Below are positions 46,337-55,690 of a DNA stretch of 64,000 nt, piece by piece. Under the pieces are notes generated by a model, which searched no databases, had not been told where the DNA came from, and saw only the letters and a list, made by a program, of their open reading frames with translations. Every line of letters begins with the position of its first letter. Positions within the stretch are counted from its first letter, which is position 1. The position numbers and the translations under genes were made by a program. The DNA comes from an uncultured Saprospiraceae bacterium (lineage in GTDB: Bacteria > Bacteroidota > Bacteroidia > Chitinophagales > Saprospiraceae): NCBI GenBank assembly GCA_937942435.1, contig CALDEM010000059.1:52991-116990 (forward strand), given 5' to 3'.

Positions 46337-47686
46337 ATGAGAAAAATCATCATAACCACAATCCTACTTTCTTTTTGCTCTCTCCTCTTAGCTCAATACT
46401 CAGAAGCCAAGGTTTTAGATGAGTTATACCAATTGATCAGCGTAGACGATCAAGTCGCCGATAAAGCCGAACAACATGTACGTTCTAATTGGAATGACAC
46501 CAACATCGCACCGCTGATTGAGTTGATGCTCGCAGCGAGATCTCCAAAAAAGAGAAAACGTATCGTCGATATATTAGAAGATAAGACAGGACAAAACATC
46601 GGATCCAACCCATATGAATGGTGGCAATGGGTTTGGACCATGGAGCCCAACTACCCTCCTGAGTATTCTGATTTCAAAGCGCGGTTATTGAAAAACTTAG
46701 ATACTCGGTTTAGCCGATACTTTAAGAATCGAGGAGACAATGTAAAGATAAGGTTAGACGAAGTCTTGTGGGGTGGCGTAGAACAAGATGGCATCCCTCC
46801 TCTTAGAGATCCCTTTATGTTAGAAGCTGCAGAAGCAACCTATATGGCCGAGAATGATCTCGTATTTGGCATAGTGATCAATGGCGAAGCGAGAGCTTAT
46901 CCACAACGGATATTAGCATGGCATGAGATGGTAGTAGACAATATCGGAGGCAAGCGGATCGCAGGTGTCTACTGTACACTTTGTGGTACGGTCATCGCAT
47001 ATGATACTGAGTACAATGGTGTCTCACATGACTTAGGTACATCTGGTTTCTTATATCGATCTAATAAACTAATGTATGATAAAGCCACTCAGTCTCTATG
47101 GAACACTATAGAAGGCCAACCAGTCATCGGCCCACTAGTTGATAAAGGCATCACACTCAACACCTACCCAGTGATCACATCTACTTGGAAAGAATGGAGG
47201 CAATCACATCCTGAGACTCTAGTCTTAAGTCTACGTACTGGACATCGTCGAGACTATTCGACGGGGGCTGCTTATCGAGATTACTATGCAACTGATGAAC
47301 TCATGTTTCCAGTCCCACTCAATGATCGTAGACTGGCAAACAAACAAGAGGTATTTATCATCAGAAGTACAGATTATAAAAATGATCCTCTGGCTATATC
47401 CACTAAGTTTTTAAAAAAGAACAGTTTGTATCAAGATCAGATCGGCAGTGAACAATTTGTAATTATAACGGATAGTAAAGGAGGGTCGCGCGCTTATAAA
47501 AACGATGGCCGCTCATTCAAAAGTTATAAAAAGAAAGTATTGACAGACAGTAGTGGACATGTATGGAATGTCCATGAGGATTATATATCACTAGATGATG
47601 GCACACAATTAGAGCGTGCTTCTACACACAATGTGTTTTGGTTCGCATGGTTCAACACCTACCCAGAGACGCGACTGGTCAAGTAG
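46337..47686 (+). CDS. DUF3179 domain-containing exported protein
   Basis: The 449-residue protein has a signal peptide with cleavage after LLLAQ. From about 140 to the end it matches DUF3179: FGIVINGEARAYPQRILAWHE, YCTLCGTVIAYDT, and SFLYRSNKLMYD-like and TQSLWNTIEGQ blocks. The N-terminal 110 residues contain helical repeats (PKKRKRIVDILED). Function unknown. It is preceded by a 15-bp-spaced TTTG/TAATATTG pair that is too poor to call a promoter. Confidence 0.88.
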   Translation: MRKIIITTILLSFCSLLLAQYSEAKVLDELYQLISVDDQVADKAEQHVRSNWNDTNIAPLIELMLAARSPKKRKRIVDILEDKTGQNIGSNPYEWWQWVWTMEPNYPPEYSDFKARLLKNLDTRFSRYFKNRGDNVKIRLDEVLWGGVEQDGIPPLRDPFMLEAAEATYMAENDLVFGIVINGEARAYPQRILAWHEMVVDNIGGKRIAGVYCTLCGTVIAYDTEYNGVSHDLGTSGFLYRSNKLMYDKATQSLWNTIEGQPVIGPLVDKGITLNTYPVITSTWKEWRQSHPETLVLSLRTGHRRDYSTGAAYRDYYATDELMFPVPLNDRRLANKQEVFIIRSTDYKNDPLAISTKFLKKNSLYQDQIGSEQFVIITDSKGGSRAYKNDGRSFKSYKKKVLTDSSGHVWNVHEDYISLDDGTQLERASTHNVFWFAWFNTYPETRLVK

Positions 47687-47693
47687 CGCGACT

Positions 47694-49211
47694 TTACTTG
47701 ATTGGAGTGGTCATGATATAGTACATCGTCTTGACACCATCGATGTAGTTGCCCAATCTGACATTTTCATTGGGACTGTGCTGGTTGTTATCTCTGTTGG
47801 CCATAGGTACGGAGACAGCAGGCACTCCTAACGTTTCCACAAATGGAGATATCGGAATCGAACCTCCAGAAGTACGGTGTCTAATCGGAGTCTCACCAAA
47901 AGCCCGCTCCATGGCGTGCGTTAGCCAGCGGCCTATATCTGAGTCAAAGTCTGTTCGAAAGGCATTGTAAGCCACTGAGGATTCTAATCTACAGATATGT
48001 GGATGCGTAAGTCGCTCACGTTGTGTTGGCTTAGCATCTGTGATAAAGTACCCTCTACCTTCTATGTGCTTGGTTATCAGATCTATGAGTCTGTGAGGAT
48101 CACTTTCTTTCACCAATCTTAAGTCTATCTCTGCAGTGGCAGTAGCTGGCACTATAGTTCTTGCATCTTGACCGACCCAGCCTGATGCCATGCCTCTGAT
48201 ATTGAGTGACGGATATTGTAAGGCTTTCTGATAAGAATCAGATACTTTGTCAGTAGTCGCAATCCCTAACTTGGCTTGGATGACTCTCTCGTCATCTGGG
48301 ACTTGATCTAAGATAGCTTGTGTCGCTGCATCGATAGTGATACCATCATAATAGCCAGGGATCGTCACACGGCCTTCATCATCTTTCATAGATGCTAGGA
48401 GCTTACTCAACTTTAGTGCGGGATTAGGCGCATAGTTGCCATAGTGTCCGCTGTGCTGAGCAAAGACGGGTCCATAAGTCGTCAAGGTCATGGTAGCGAT
48501 ACCGCGAGCTCCAAATGATAATGTAGGCCGATTACTGATGTGTCTCGGTCCGTCAAAGATCACGAGCATATCTGCAGCCAGTTTTTCTTTGTAAGTTATC
48601 ACGGTTGTTCGTAGACTGGGAGAGCTCCGCTCTTCTTCAAAGTCTAAAATCATTTTTAAGTTATATGGTAGTTTTCCATCCTCTCCTTTAATCAAATCAA
48701 GAGCCGCTAACAAAGTTGAAAAGTTGTTTTTAGAATCAGAAGCAGAACGCGCGAAGATGTACCAGTCTGGATCATAAGTATCAACACTCAACTCTGACCA
48801 ATCTAAGTCAACCCAACCTTCTCCTTCTACCCTCTCTTTCAGGACGGCTTTATAAGGATCATCTTGATACCAATATTGTGGATCGACTGATTGTCCATCG
48901 AGATGAAAGTAAAATAGAACAGTTGGTAAAGCTTCGTCCCAAGAATTAGATTGAGCATACAATGCAGGGACAGTGGCAGTTGAGAGCATCTCTGTTTTGA
49001 AGTTCCTTTCTTGAAGTGCTGCAGTACACCAAGTTATGTTTTTATCAATATCATCTTTATTGATTGCATCATTTGGCAAGGCGAGTAAAGCTCTATATTG
49101 ATCTACTGATTGTATCGCCGCTTTCGTTATCTCTTGATCAGATAATTGTGCAAATGATGTCTTGCAACTGATCATCTGAAATGCACAAAGTGCAAGGATT
49201 AAAAACCTCAT
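47694..49211 (-). CDS. M20-family metallopeptidase, exported
   Basis: The 505-residue protein opens with an uncleaved or lipoprotein-like leader (LALCAFQMISC). Zinc ligands are carried by FYFHLDGQS and the later SDSKNNFS, FDFEEERSSPS and H-containing strands, as in the M20/M25 dipeptidase-carboxypeptidase group. It should cleave short peptides or acyl-amino acids. It converges on the DUF3179 gene with 7 bp between stops. No linked transporter. Confidence 0.88.
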   Translation of the reverse strand: MRFLILALCAFQMISCKTSFAQLSDQEITKAAIQSVDQYRALLALPNDAINKDDIDKNITWCTAALQERNFKTEMLSTATVPALYAQSNSWDEALPTVLFYFHLDGQSVDPQYWYQDDPYKAVLKERVEGEGWVDLDWSELSVDTYDPDWYIFARSASDSKNNFSTLLAALDLIKGEDGKLPYNLKMILDFEEERSSPSLRTTVITYKEKLAADMLVIFDGPRHISNRPTLSFGARGIATMTLTTYGPVFAQHSGHYGNYAPNPALKLSKLLASMKDDEGRVTIPGYYDGITIDAATQAILDQVPDDERVIQAKLGIATTDKVSDSYQKALQYPSLNIRGMASGWVGQDARTIVPATATAEIDLRLVKESDPHRLIDLITKHIEGRGYFITDAKPTQRERLTHPHICRLESSVAYNAFRTDFDSDIGRWLTHAMERAFGETPIRHRTSGGSIPISPFVETLGVPAVSVPMANRDNNQHSPNENVRLGNYIDGVKTMYYIMTTPIK

Positions 49212-49238
49212 GTCTACTTGAATTTCGTTAGTTCAAGC

Positions 49239-49703
49239 TCAAGTTACATTTAATATTCTATGATCTATTTTGAGATCAGCGACCTTTTTGATCTTTATCT
49301 TTTTATAATCCTTGTGTGCAGGATTGAGCAGGAGGTTGTTTTCTTGAGACAGAACTGCGGATGGCACCCAGAGTCCCAAAGAATCATTTGCCTTGAGCCA
49401 ACCATCTCCCATTCTAAGCGTATCAGAGTGATATCTGGGATTGTTCCAACCTACAGGCAAATCTTCTGGAGTGAACTTATCCAAGATCAAGTCATCAGGC
49501 ACAACAATGGAGATGTAACTATAACCCTTTGAGACATGTCGCCATACTTGATTAGCTAATAGCTCTAATACAGATAAAGACAAAAATGCTGAAGTATAAA
49601 GAACAGGTCTTCCTTCACTATTCCATCTTCCGCCATAAAGCTCTGCTCCTTTGCCTGATAAGTCTTCAATATACTTATCCTTAGCGATCCTGTAGACAAT
49701 CAT
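49239..49703 (-). CDS. RES-domain toxin (RES-Xre module 2)
   Basis: The 154-residue protein repeats the RES pattern: IVYRIAKDKYIEDLSG, then GGRWNSEGRPVLYTS and LSVLELLANQV, with the conserved Arg, Tyr and Glu. It ends with PAHKDYKKIKI and DHRILN, as module 1 ends with PRHQEFHLIKI and RFDRRLF. Its ATG lies 1 bp after the antitoxin stop. It is clearly diverged from module 1, so this is an independent or old duplicate. Predicted action: NAD+ depletion when the antitoxin is lost. Confidence 0.93.
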   Translation of the reverse strand: MIVYRIAKDKYIEDLSGKGAELYGGRWNSEGRPVLYTSAFLSLSVLELLANQVWRHVSKGYSYISIVVPDDLILDKFTPEDLPVGWNNPRYHSDTLRMGDGWLKANDSLGLWVPSAVLSQENNLLLNPAHKDYKKIKIKKVADLKIDHRILNVT

Positions 49704-49704
49704 A

Positions 49705-50175
49705 TCAGTATACTCCGTGCTCGATCCGACCCAATATCTTAAGTAACATGGTCACGCCAAATGAAGTATCTAAATATGAAATAGGCATCTGACCATCTAA
49801 ACCAGGCAACTCAGTATGTAGCCAAACCTTAAGATCTGCCTCAGTCTCCATCACCTCTATACCTCGCCTGATCAGCTCTGCAATGGCAATGACTTGCTCT
49901 GACACATGCACACTCATACGCTCCTTCTTCTTCTTGCGCTGGATAGTCCTATACGAGATATGTAAAAGGTGGCTGAGCCCCTCTAAGCTTACACCCAGAT
50001 AGCCAGCAACTATATCCAAGCTCTCGCGAGTTACACCTGTGCGCGACAATCTTATCTTATCGACCTCACTAGCCAAACCACCACCAATAACGACTTGTAG
50101 GTCAATAGATGACTGCTTCGCTTTGTAAGCTACTGCTACTTCTTCTACGATATATGAACCTTGCACCTTAGCCAT
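49705..50175 (-). CDS. Xre/ParS-type antitoxin (RES-Xre module 2)
   Basis: The 156-residue protein has a helix-turn-helix at about 62-82 (LGVSLEGLSHLLHISYRTIQ) and a C-terminal toxin-binding region ending ILGRIEHGVY, similar in place to RIDHGVFV of module 1. It should bind the RES toxin and autoregulate. Three ATTTGTC copies lie upstream in the 111 bp shared with the divergent transporter gene. Confidence 0.92.
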   Translation of the reverse strand: MAKVQGSYIVEEVAVAYKAKQSSIDLQVVIGGGLASEVDKIRLSRTGVTRESLDIVAGYLGVSLEGLSHLLHISYRTIQRKKKKERMSVHVSEQVIAIAELIRRGIEVMETEADLKVWLHTELPGLDGQMPISYLDTSFGVTMLLKILGRIEHGVY

Positions 50176-50183
50176 GCTTGTGT

Positions 50184-50241
50184 ATTTGTCGCTAATTTAC
50201 TGACATTTGTCGTATCAATCAAGTCTTCTTTCCCATTTGTC
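50184..50241. promoter_or_regulatory. Three ATTTGTC direct repeats upstream of Xre antitoxin 2
   Basis: ATTTGTC occurs at 50184, 50205 and 50235, the latter two as CATTTGTC. Spacings of 21 and 30 bp are near two and three helical turns, so all could lie on one DNA face. They fit an autoregulatory operator, and also overlap the upstream region of the transporter gene. Confidence 0.45.
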
Positions 50242-50286
50242 AACTTTGGCTATCTTGGCTGACGGTCGTTGCATTAAATAATCAAT

Positions 50287-51636
50287 ATGAAAAAACCTCG
50301 TCTATCCTTTGCGGAGATTGTCAATATGAGTGTCGGATTTTTGGGCATCCAAATGGGCTTTGCCCTTCAAAATGCCAATGCCAGTAGGATTCTCCAATCA
50401 TTTGGAGCAGACGTCCATCACTTGTCATGGTTTTGGCTAGTTGCTCCATTGACCGGTATGATTGTACAACCGATCATCGGTCATTATAGTGATAACACTT
50501 GGACGAGACTGGGCAGGCGAAGACCCTACTTTTTATTTGGTGCTATCATCGCATCCATAGGCTTAGTGTTAATGCCTAATGCTGATATGTTCGTAGCAGT
50601 CATGCCTGCCATATGGGTGGGCGCAGGTATGTTGATGATTATGGATGCTTCGTTCAATATAGCGATGGAGCCATTCAGAGCCCTTGTCGCAGACAAACTC
50701 CCATCCGAACAAAGAACTACCGGTTTCTCTATCCAAACGGTCTTAATAGGTATCGGTGCCGTGGTCGGTTCTTGGCTACCATATATTCTAGCTGAATTCT
50801 TTGGCATAAGCAAAGACTCAGTTGGAAGTGCAGTACCTGCTAACGTCATTTGGTCATTTGTGATTGGAGCTATCTGTCTATTGGTCACCATCATATGGAC
50901 GGTCACTAAGACATCAGAATATTCACCGGAAGAGGTGGCTGCCTTTGATGAAGAAGCAGAAGAGGTGCCAGTAGAAGAGCAGAAAGGTATCATGCAGATC
51001 TTTACTGACTTTTCTAATATGCCCAAGACCATGATGCAACTTGGATTGGTTCAATTTTTCTCTTGGTTCGCACTCTTTCTAATGTGGGTCTTTTCTACTC
51101 CTGCCATAGCACAGCATGTTTATGGTTTGGACTATGGCGACTCTTCATCAAGTGCTTTTCAAGATGCAGGAAACTGGGTCGGAATCATCTTTGGTGTTTA
51201 TAATTTGGTGTCAGCAATTTTTGCATTTTTTCTACCTAGGATCGCCGATAAGGTAGGCCGTAAAAGAACACACGCTATTTGCCTATTTTTAGGTGGACTC
51301 GGATTGATGTCGGTTTATCTATGCAGTGCACCTTGGATGCTCATCCTTTCCATGGTTGGTGTGGGGATAGCTTGGGCTAGTATCTTGGCGATGCCATATG
51401 CGATACTTGCAGGATCTCTACCACTAAAGAAGATGGGGATCTATATGGGCATCTTTAACTTCTTCATCACGCTTCCGCAAATCATTAGCGCGCTCATCGG
51501 AGGACCAATTGTGAAATATCTTTTTAACAATCATGCGATCTATGCGATAGTATTGGCAGGTATATTTATGATCTTAGCTTCTCTATCTGTTTCTATAGTT
51601 GAAGACAAGGACGATCTTGTAATTGCAAAAGGATAA
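50287..51636 (+). CDS. SLC45-like MFS sugar transporter
   Basis: The 449-residue protein has about twelve membrane helices and the signature GHYSDNTWTRLGRRRPYFL, close to the SLC45/sucrose-proton symporter loop, plus DKVGRKRTHAI in the second half. A charged mid loop (EEAEEVPVEEQ) separates the halves. It most likely imports a disaccharide or related sugar with protons. rlmH starts 6 bp after its stop. It is divergent from the second RES-Xre module. Confidence 0.88.
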   Translation: MKKPRLSFAEIVNMSVGFLGIQMGFALQNANASRILQSFGADVHHLSWFWLVAPLTGMIVQPIIGHYSDNTWTRLGRRRPYFLFGAIIASIGLVLMPNADMFVAVMPAIWVGAGMLMIMDASFNIAMEPFRALVADKLPSEQRTTGFSIQTVLIGIGAVVGSWLPYILAEFFGISKDSVGSAVPANVIWSFVIGAICLLVTIIWTVTKTSEYSPEEVAAFDEEAEEVPVEEQKGIMQIFTDFSNMPKTMMQLGLVQFFSWFALFLMWVFSTPAIAQHVYGLDYGDSSSSAFQDAGNWVGIIFGVYNLVSAIFAFFLPRIADKVGRKRTHAICLFLGGLGLMSVYLCSAPWMLILSMVGVGIAWASILAMPYAILAGSLPLKKMGIYMGIFNFFITLPQIISALIGGPIVKYLFNNHAIYAIVLAGIFMILASLSVSIVEDKDDLVIAKG

Positions 51637-51642
51637 TCCATC

Positions 51643-52113
51643 ATGAACATATCCTTTTTGTGGCTTGGAAAAAGCAAAAACAAACACTACAACAACATCA
51701 TAGATGATTATAAAAAGAGGCTGAAGCATTACACCTCTTTCTCCGTCAAGGAGCTCAAAGACCCAAAGCAAAAATCTAAGAAAAAAGAAGACATTACAAA
51801 AGTCGAAGCTCAGCTTATACTTTCTAAAATCTCTTCTTCTGACTATGTGGTTTTACTTGATGAGTTAGGCAAGCATAAGACTTCAGAAGAACTCAGCAAA
51901 TGGATACAACACAAGCTCAACATATCAATCAGCAATGTTGTCTTCATCATCGCAGGTGCTTATGGTGCACATCCGATACTCAAAGAAAGAGCTGACTATA
52001 CCCTCTCGTTATCGCATCTCACCTTGACGCATGATATGGCCCGCATGTTTATCATAGAACAAGTGTATCGAGCTTTCACAATTATAAAAGGTGAGAAATA
52101 CCATAATAGTTAA
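51643..52113 (+). CDS. rlmH: 23S rRNA pseudouridine-1915 N3-methyltransferase RlmH
   Basis: The 156-residue protein has the RlmH layout: short N-terminus (SFLWLGKSKNKHY), SAM loop VVFIIAGAYGAHP and the conserved end LTHDMARMFIIEQVYRAFTI split before KGEKYHN. It methylates the pseudouridine in helix 69 of 23S rRNA. It lies 6 bp after the sugar transporter, an unusual operon partner. Confidence 0.96.
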   Translation: MNISFLWLGKSKNKHYNNIIDDYKKRLKHYTSFSVKELKDPKQKSKKKEDITKVEAQLILSKISSSDYVVLLDELGKHKTSEELSKWIQHKLNISISNVVFIIAGAYGAHPILKERADYTLSLSHLTLTHDMARMFIIEQVYRAFTIIKGEKYHNS

Positions 52114-52122
52114 AGCCGTAAT

Positions 52123-53409
52123 TCACTCCTGAAGTTGATTATAATTATCATCGATGTGTTTTTGAGCTAGACGAGAAAGCATTATGACTTTATCCGTTGC
52201 AAAAGGGACTTCTAACTCCTTGACAGACTGCTTTATCGCTCTCAAGACTGCTACACTACTAAAAGTAGAATCACGAGCTTCATGCAGATACTTCATCAAT
52301 CTAAACGCGTCAAACCATTGAAAGAAGGCCTTTCGAAAAGTTCTTAGAGATCGAGCGTTAGATTTCAATTTGACGATTACGGTTTCAAAATCCTGACCTT
52401 TCAAATATGTAGCAACTGCATCGGGATATCTATCTAAGTTTGTCTCTTCTTGGTAGAGTCGATCTACATCATTTACGAGAGCTGATAAATCATAAAAACT
52501 CTGCGGATGATATGTTTTGTAAGGCATATCATTTGAGAGTATATCAGCGACGGCTTTGCCTGTACCAAAATGAACCCTAAAAGATGAACGGCTCGATGGA
52601 TAGACTATTACGTTGTTAAGATCTGCAACTGTGCCCTTCTTTGTAAACTTATGAATATAGTAAAAATCTTCTCCCGCCTTTCGAGTATTCATGCGACCCA
52701 TCTGAACATAGACACCAGCGCGTACTACAAAAGCACTACCGATGGTCTGGCATGCATAAGGCAAGCCTAACCATCTCTGCATCCCAATGAAGTAGCGCAA
52801 GTGAAGTTCATAGTCCAATATCGCATCTTTTGCTTTGTCGTTAAGTGCAGTTGAAAGATCGTGCTCGATATGGATATTGGCAAGATCGACTTGATCTTGA
52901 TCATCCATGAACGATCGGATCCCAGCGAGATAATTAGAAGAAACAGTGCAGTCCGCGTCAAGGTTAACGATCAGTCCATCATGATTTCTACCCAATGATA
53001 ACAGTCTTTTAGCCGCTTCATCCATAGCCAATCTCCGAGCCAAACCGACCCCTGCTTTCTTCTGTGGACAATCGTATATATAGATCACATGCAGACATAA
53101 GTCTCGACTGTCATATCCTATGGCTGATTGAAAAGATCTTTCATTGATAGAGGCCATATCTGGATCAACTCCTTCCGATTGGTTGATGAGAAGGATGACC
53201 TCTAGCCTACTCGATCTCACGTCTTCTTTAGACCAAGAAGCAAGAGAAAATTGTAAGGAATCAAGCGTCGTTAATACATCTTCCTCGGCATAAGCAGGAA
53301 TGATGACGATACAATCAAGATCATGACTTGGATCAATATCGATCAGTCGATCCAATATATCGTCAAAACTTATCTTAGCATAGCTTGCTGGCATATTGTA
53401 ATATTGCAT
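52123..53409 (-). CDS. Family 2-like glycosyltransferase
   Basis: The 428-residue protein has a GT-A type N-terminus (CIVIIPAYAEEDVLTTLDSL) and a DxD-type motif LIVNLDADCTV at about 145-155. No membrane helix is evident, so it is soluble. The rest includes a long C-terminal helical region. It should transfer a sugar to an unknown acceptor. It begins 3 bp from the divergent WbqC gene, so their promoters overlap or lie inside coding sequence; a later start at 53394 is possible. Confidence 0.8.
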   Translation of the reverse strand: MQYYNMPASYAKISFDDILDRLIDIDPSHDLDCIVIIPAYAEEDVLTTLDSLQFSLASWSKEDVRSSRLEVILLINQSEGVDPDMASINERSFQSAIGYDSRDLCLHVIYIYDCPQKKAGVGLARRLAMDEAAKRLLSLGRNHDGLIVNLDADCTVSSNYLAGIRSFMDDQDQVDLANIHIEHDLSTALNDKAKDAILDYELHLRYFIGMQRWLGLPYACQTIGSAFVVRAGVYVQMGRMNTRKAGEDFYYIHKFTKKGTVADLNNVIVYPSSRSSFRVHFGTGKAVADILSNDMPYKTYHPQSFYDLSALVNDVDRLYQEETNLDRYPDAVATYLKGQDFETVIVKLKSNARSLRTFRKAFFQWFDAFRLMKYLHEARDSTFSSVAVLRAIKQSVKELEVPFATDKVIMLSRLAQKHIDDNYNQLQE

Positions 53410-53412
53410 CTC

Positions 53413-54036
53413 ATGGATAGTATCTTGATAGAGACAATGTGCTTACCGCCCATCCCAGTGATGTCTGCAATAGTAAGACATTCTACTCTTTTGGTTGAAG
53501 CACATGAGCACTATCAAAAGAGAAGTTTTCGTAACCGTATACACCTCAATGGACCTCAAGGTAAGATGAGTTTTTCTATACCCTTACGCAGTGGCAAGAA
53601 TAGTCAGATGCCGATCCAAGACGTACGGATATCTTATGAGACGCCTTGGCATCAGATATTAATGAAGCAGATCAGTACGAACTATGGATCTGCACCTTTC
53701 TTCGAGCATCTGAAAGACGACCTTTATAAGATCCTTGATCAACAATGGCCGTTCTTGTGGGATCTAAATCTGGCCCTTTACAATTGGGTAAATGCTGAAC
53801 TTGGAGAGCCGGTAACCATCAAGCTAAGCGAGACTTACAAAAAAGCTTATCAAGACACCACTGTAGACAAAAGGAATCACTATCATCTCAAAAGTATGTC
53901 TCAAACAGATATGCCTACTGTGGTCTATGAACAAGTGTTTAGTCATGAACATGGCTTTGTAAGGGATCTTAGCATATTGGATATATTGATGTCATGTGGC
54001 CCAGAAAGTATATTAAAATTAAAAGGGATTAATTGA
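53413..54036 (+). CDS. WbqC-family protein
   Basis: With the ATG at 53413 the protein is 207 residues. The N-terminus has ETMCLPPIPVMSAIVRHS, followed by QKRSFRNRIHLNGPQGKMSF and the IRISYETPWHQILMKQISTNYG-like region, all typical of WbqC (PF08889). Members occur in O-antigen or surface-glycan clusters, but no activity is established. A divergent glycosyltransferase starts 3 bp away, which fits a shared surface-sugar role. Confidence 0.88.
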   Translation: MDSILIETMCLPPIPVMSAIVRHSTLLVEAHEHYQKRSFRNRIHLNGPQGKMSFSIPLRSGKNSQMPIQDVRISYETPWHQILMKQISTNYGSAPFFEHLKDDLYKILDQQWPFLWDLNLALYNWVNAELGEPVTIKLSETYKKAYQDTTVDKRNHYHLKSMSQTDMPTVVYEQVFSHEHGFVRDLSILDILMSCGPESILKLKGIN

Positions 54037-54094
54037 TCATATTTGTATTCTTCAAAGCATAAGCAATTGCCACTTTTACAAATAATTCATTCTC

Positions 54095-54862
54095 TTGGAT
54101 CGATCCAACGAAAACTCTAAAAGTCTCAACAAGTACATCAGCGAGACAGGTGTGTGCTCTAGAAGAGAAGCGGACAAAATAATCAAAGCTGGAAGGGTTA
54201 AAATCAATAGTCAAGTCGCTGTGCTTGGTAATCGCGTATTTGAAGGCGACACCGTGAGCATAGATAACAAGCCGCTCTCTGAGAAGCCCAAAGTTGTTTA
54301 CATAGCGTTTAATAAACCACGCGGCATCGTCTGCACTACAGATCTCAAAGAGAAGAATAACATCATAGACTACATCGGTTATCCAGAGCGATTGTTTCCG
54401 ATAGGAAGATTAGACAAACCTTCTGAAGGGCTTATCTTTTTGACAAATGACGGAGACATTGTCAATAAGATACTTAGAGCCGGTAATAATCATGAAAAAG
54501 AGTATATCGTAACGACTGACTTGCCGATCTCCGATCGCTTTATAAAAAGAATGGCCGGAGGCATCCCAATCTTAGGTACGACAACTAAAAAGTGTAAAGT
54601 GTCAAAGGTGGATAAAACAACTTTTAAAATCATCTTAACCCAAGGACTCAATCGACAGATCAGAAGGATGTGTGGCTTTCTGGGTTATGAGGTTCTGAGT
54701 TTGAAACGTTCGCGTATCATGAATGTCTCATTACATGGTATCGCCAAAGGAAAGTGGCGAGCCTTAACCGAAGGGGAAATAAATGATATCAATCAATTAA
54801 TCGTAGGTTCTTCAAAGACTGAAGAAGCTTCAATTGATAAGAATAGAAATAAAAGAAAATAG
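54095..54862 (+). CDS. rluF: 23S rRNA pseudouridine synthase RluF-type
   Basis: The 255-residue protein has an N-terminal S4 domain (LNKYISETGVCSRREADKII) and a pseudouridine synthase domain with GRLDKPSEGL, where Asp107 is catalytic, then GLNRQIRRMCGFLGYEV. It fits the RluB/RluF group; RluF (position 2604) is the best guess by length and the final basic tail. It starts with TTG at 54095 because no ATG precedes the S4 domain in frame. Confidence 0.9.
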   Translation: MDRSNENSKSLNKYISETGVCSRREADKIIKAGRVKINSQVAVLGNRVFEGDTVSIDNKPLSEKPKVVYIAFNKPRGIVCTTDLKEKNNIIDYIGYPERLFPIGRLDKPSEGLIFLTNDGDIVNKILRAGNNHEKEYIVTTDLPISDRFIKRMAGGIPILGTTTKKCKVSKVDKTTFKIILTQGLNRQIRRMCGFLGYEVLSLKRSRIMNVSLHGIAKGKWRALTEGEINDINQLIVGSSKTEEASIDKNRNKRK

Positions 54863-54872
54863 AAAGTTCTAA

Positions 54873-55637
54873 CTAAAACTCTATGCCAAAACCTACATGT
54901 GGTATCAGGTACTCTTTACTATATGTACTTTCAAAGGTTGTAACTGGATTGTCAATAGTTACAATCTCACCCGAAGTTTCACTGTAAGTAACACCTCCTT
55001 TAACAATCAAGGATAAAGGGCCATTTGTAGCGAATTGGACTCCGCCCCCGAGAGATGCTTGTACTCCGCCATTATAATCACTTCTTATAGTACAACACTG
55101 TGTTCCACTATTGGTACTTACAGAATAACCAAGCGTAGCATCAGTAAAAAAGCGAGCCTTCTTCTCTAACCAGTATTGTCTCAGATAAGCTCCACCATAT
55201 CCAAAGTCGGGAGTTATGTAGATAGCGCCTACAAACTCATCATGTCGCCTAAAGCGCGCTTGTACACCAATGGAAGTCTTCTTATTCAAGCGCTTACCAA
55301 CTGTAACAGACAAATCAAAAGGAGCATCATTGTGTATATATTGATTTAGGCTGAGCTCTACAAACAATCCATCATAGTCATGCTCTGCTTTTGTGCGTTG
55401 ATGCCACTGGCGGTTTTGGTCGATCCCTGCTATATTTTTATATCCGATCGTCAAGGTATCTCTAGTCTCTATCACCAAGATGATGTGATAATCTGTATCC
55501 TCAATGATGACGCCATTGAGCAAGCTGCCATCTTTAAGTTCTACCCTACTTTTTTTGGATTGGTTTTGAGCTATAAGTAGCATTTGCGAAAGCATAAAGC
55601 TGACCAAAAGAACAGACTTAAGAGTAAAGGGCTTCAT
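54873..55637 (-). CDS. KDG-motif outer membrane barrel protein (paralogue 2)
   Basis: The 254-residue protein has a signal peptide (cleavage near AQNQSKK), the short VELKDGSLLNGVIIEDTDYH / DTLTIGYKNIAGI module also seen in the copy at 13036, and a barrel with TVGKRLNKKTSIGVQ and a final YLIPHVGFGIEF. Function unknown. It lies 53 bp after the related gene 55691-56485, giving a tandem pair that probably arose by duplication. Confidence 0.75.
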   Translation of the reverse strand: MKPFTLKSVLLVSFMLSQMLLIAQNQSKKSRVELKDGSLLNGVIIEDTDYHIILVIETRDTLTIGYKNIAGIDQNRQWHQRTKAEHDYDGLFVELSLNQYIHNDAPFDLSVTVGKRLNKKTSIGVQARFRRHDEFVGAIYITPDFGYGGAYLRQYWLEKKARFFTDATLGYSVSTNSGTQCCTIRSDYNGGVQASLGGGVQFATNGPLSLIVKGGVTYSETSGEIVTIDNPVTTFESTYSKEYLIPHVGFGIEF

Positions 55638-55690
55638 AGGACTATATACGCATAAGCATTCTAAAAGGTTGGGTCGACAACCTAATAATA

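Noticed and set aside
50526..51032. 168-residue minus-strand frame inside the SLC45-like gene
   Set aside because: It lies wholly opposite a strong conserved gene, has no recognisable domain, and its frame is typical of an antisense shadow.
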